Assembly (NCBI RefSeq): GCF_938039775.1
Contig: NZ_CALHTQ010000198.1
Coordinates: 1-7,365, forward strand
Reading direction: 5' to 3'
From: an uncultured Mogibacterium sp.
Lineage (GTDB): Bacteria; Bacillota_A; Clostridia; Peptostreptococcales; Anaerovoracaceae
DNA length: 7,365 bases
This document shows positions 6,145 through 7,365 of this stretch, one piece after another (within the stretch, counting starts at the first letter, position 1; each line of letters opens with the position of its first letter). The translations under genes and the position numbers were made by a program. The notes under the pieces are model-generated. The model did not search any database. It saw only the letters and a list, made by a program, of their open reading frames with translations, and was not told the DNA's origin.

Positions 6145-6327
6145 ATGGCAGTACCAAAGAGGAAAACATCGAAAGCAAAGACTGCTAGCAGAAAGGCTGC
6201 TAACATGAAGATGGGCGCTCCAGGACTTTCAATTTGTCCTCAGTGTCATGAGCCAAAACTTCCACACAGAGTTTGCCCAACATGCGGATTTTATGATGGA
6301 AAAGACGTCGTAAATAACGCTGAATAG
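6145..6327 (+). CDS. rpmF: Large ribosomal subunit protein bL32
   Basis: bL32 is a small protein of the 50S subunit. The 60-residue product opens with the family signature [12 protein letters not shown] and has a zinc-ribbon: C31 and C34 ([18 protein letters not shown] region) with C44 and C47. This is the zinc-binding (C+) form. The ATG at 6145 has AAGGAGG at 6130-6136, eight bases upstream; the in-frame GTG at 6136 lies within that ribosome binding site and is rejected. The usual partner upstream, yceD (DUF177), is not present, and the usual partner downstream, plsX, is not found either. The gene is transcribed from its own promoter and ends in its own terminator. Confidence 0.97.
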   Translation: MAVPKRKTSKAKTASRKAANMKMGAPGLSICPQCHEPKLPHRVCPTCGFYDGKDVVNNAE

Positions 6328-6342
6328 TTTAGACAAGCCCAT

Positions 6343-6376
6343 GATCCGAGATGTCTCGGGTCTTTTTTCTTTTTTT
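6343..6376 (+). terminator. Intrinsic terminator of rpmF
   Basis: GATCCGAG at 6343-6350 pairs with CTCGGGTC at 6355-6362 around an ATGT loop, with a single G-U wobble in an eight-pair stem. A T tract broken by one C follows at 6363-6376. The tract's end overlaps the -35 box of the next promoter by two bases. Confidence 0.9.
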
Positions 6377-6403
6377 GCAAATATACGTCACAAATAGTAT
6401 AAT
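6375..6403 (+). promoter_or_regulatory. Promoter of the ftsK-type gene
   Basis: TTGCAA at 6375-6380 and an exact TATAAT at 6398-6403 are separated by 17 bases. Transcription would start near 6410 and give a leader of about 40 bases. The -35 box shares its first two T with the rpmF terminator tract. Confidence 0.65.
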
Positions 6404-6448
6404 TAAACGACTATAGCTATTTACAAATACATAGAAAAATGGGGAATC

Positions 6449-7365
6449 ATGGCAGAGGAAAAAAAGAAACGTGGTCCTGGTAGACCACCTGGTAGCAAGA
6501 ATAAATCTAAGAAATCTAAAGCCTCTTCATCTAGCAAGAGGAATAGTAGCTATGCGGAAACTGCTGAGCAAAAGCAGATTCGTGAAATGCAGGAGAAGCG
6601 AAATTCAAACAGAAAGCTTATTGATGAGATATGGGGAATTGCCATATTTGCAATAGGTGTTTTTTTGATATTCACGATGAAGAGCAACAGTACTGGTAGT
6701 TTTGGGCATGGCATACATAATGTTCTTCGTGGACTTTTTGGTGGAATGTCTTATGTACTGCCGTACTTTTTAATCGTTGTATCTGTAAGCTTGTTCCTAC
6801 AGAAGTTGCAGCACTTAAACGCTAGAACGGCTTCTTTAACGGCACTCATATATCTCATGATGTGTGCGCTTAACGGATATAGGTTCGTTAATGCAGATAA
6901 AGTTAGATTTGGTTTTGGAGATATTTTGCTCTTCTATAGAGATGGTGTGAAGGGGCGTAATGCTGGCGCTGTCGGTATGGAACTTGCGAATATATTAGTA
7001 AAGTTCATAGGTAAACCAGGACTAATAATTCTAGGACTAGCTATAATAATAATATCGATTCTTCTAGTAGTTAATACTCCAATTTCTAAGCAAATTCATG
7101 CATTTAGAGAGGCTAGAGAAGAAAAGCGCTTAATAAGAGAATTTGAGCGTTCAAGCGATAATGTAAGTGTAACCTCTAACCTTGGAGAGAAGAAGGCTAG
7201 CGAAAGTCTATCTGTTTCAGTTAAGCCAGATACAAGTGAACAAGTTGAATTTAATAGACAAGCGCAAGAAAGCATCCCAACAGTATTTACTTCATCTTCT
7301 AGTGATGTTATTCATGATGTATCAGAAGACGGTTTTATTGGATATTCAAATGCTCCATTAGAGGA
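6449..7365 (+). CDS. FtsK/SpoIIIE-type DNA translocase, N-terminal part
   Basis: The frame runs 305 codons from the ATG at 6449 to the right edge with no stop, so only the membrane domain and start of the linker are visible. A basic N-terminal tail (residues 1-55) contains an AT-hook-like stretch, RGPGRPPGSKNK at 8-19. Hydrophobic segments at about 61-77, 99-117, 129-144 and 190-208 fit the four-helix membrane domain of FtsK/SpoIIIE, with the typical 'LRGLFGGMSYVLPYFLIV' run at 93-110. A charged, Ser-rich linker follows (210-305). The motor and gamma domains would lie beyond the window. Family members pump double-stranded DNA through the closing septum. Whether this is the division (FtsK/SftA-like) or sporulation (SpoIIIE) version cannot be told here. 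The ribosome binding site is weak (GGGGA at 6441-6445). An in-frame TAA at 6404-6406 limits the upstream extension. Confidence 0.88.
   Translation, partial: MAEEKKKRGPGRPPGSKNKSKKSKASSSSKRNSSYAETAEQKQIREMQEKRNSNRKLIDEIWGIAIFAIGVFLIFTMKSNSTGSFGHGIHNVLRGLFGGMSYVLPYFLIVVSVSLFLQKLQHLNARTASLTALIYLMMCALNGYRFVNADKVRFGFGDILLFYRDGVKGRNAGAVGMELANILVKFIGKPGLIILGLAIIIISILLVVNTPISKQIHAFREAREEKRLIREFERSSDNVSVTSNLGEKKASESLSVSVKPDTSEQVEFNRQAQESIPTVFTSSSSDVIHDVSEDGFIGYSNAPLE

Noticed and set aside
6471..6656. Plus-strand reading frame of 61 codons
   Set aside because: It overlaps the ftsK-type start in another frame, has no ribosome binding site and no recognisable protein features.
1..7365. Search for CRISPR arrays, insertion sequences, tRNA or rRNA genes, phage or defence genes
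   Set aside because: No regularly spaced repeats, transposase motifs, cloverleaf-like sequences or defence domains are seen; the space is almost fully taken by conserved housekeeping genes.

Overview
This window is about 7.4 kb of AT-rich DNA holding a compact, conserved housekeeping cluster. Nearly all of it lies on the + strand, with strong AGGAGG-type ribosome binding sites and intrinsic terminators. The gene set (L28, an Asp23/Gls24 protein, RecG, RsmD, CoaD, a coiled-coil protein, TmcAL, L32, FtsK/SpoIIIE) is typical of low-GC Gram-positive bacteria. The order rpmB-asp23-recG-rsmD-coaD-(coiled coil)-tmcAL-rpmF is a shortened version of the order common in Clostridia. I infer an anaerobic Clostridia-class Firmicute, perhaps near Eubacteriales family XIII / Mogibacterium. 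That placement is an impression from gene order and codon style, not a proven assignment.

Layout: positions 1-36 hold the first 12 codons of a divergent minus-strand gene that runs off the left edge. An AT-rich divergent promoter region (37-316) leads to rpmB (317-508), which ends in a strong intrinsic terminator (528-561). A second unit starts near 614-659 and runs as a probable operon of six closely spaced genes to 6040: asp23-like, recG (3-nt gap), rsmD (25-nt gap), coaD (56-nt gap with a possible internal promoter), a coiled-coil 'ATPase/DivIVA-like' protein (17-nt gap) and tmcAL (10-nt gap). rpmF (6145-6327) then has its own near-consensus promoter and its own terminator. The ftsK/spoIIIE-type gene begins at 6449 from a promoter whose -35 box touches the rpmF terminator tract, and it runs off the right edge.

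Functionally the window combines translation (two zinc-ribbon ribosomal proteins, a 16S rRNA methyltransferase, a tRNA-Met acetylation enzyme), genome maintenance (RecG fork remodelling, FtsK/SpoIIIE DNA translocation), coenzyme A synthesis (CoaD) and cell-envelope-associated factors (Asp23-like, coiled coil). There is no sign of a mobile element, CRISPR array, tRNA, rRNA or defence system, and I did not find a clearly new system. The points most worth a second look are an AT-hook-like motif at the extreme N terminus of the FtsK-type protein, the compaction of the cluster (no fakA/yloV between asp23 and recG, no ackA/yceD between tmcAL and rpmF), an exact inverted repeat before the six-gene operon, a substituted residue in the RecG translocation motif, and a recurring TTGCA-type -35 box.
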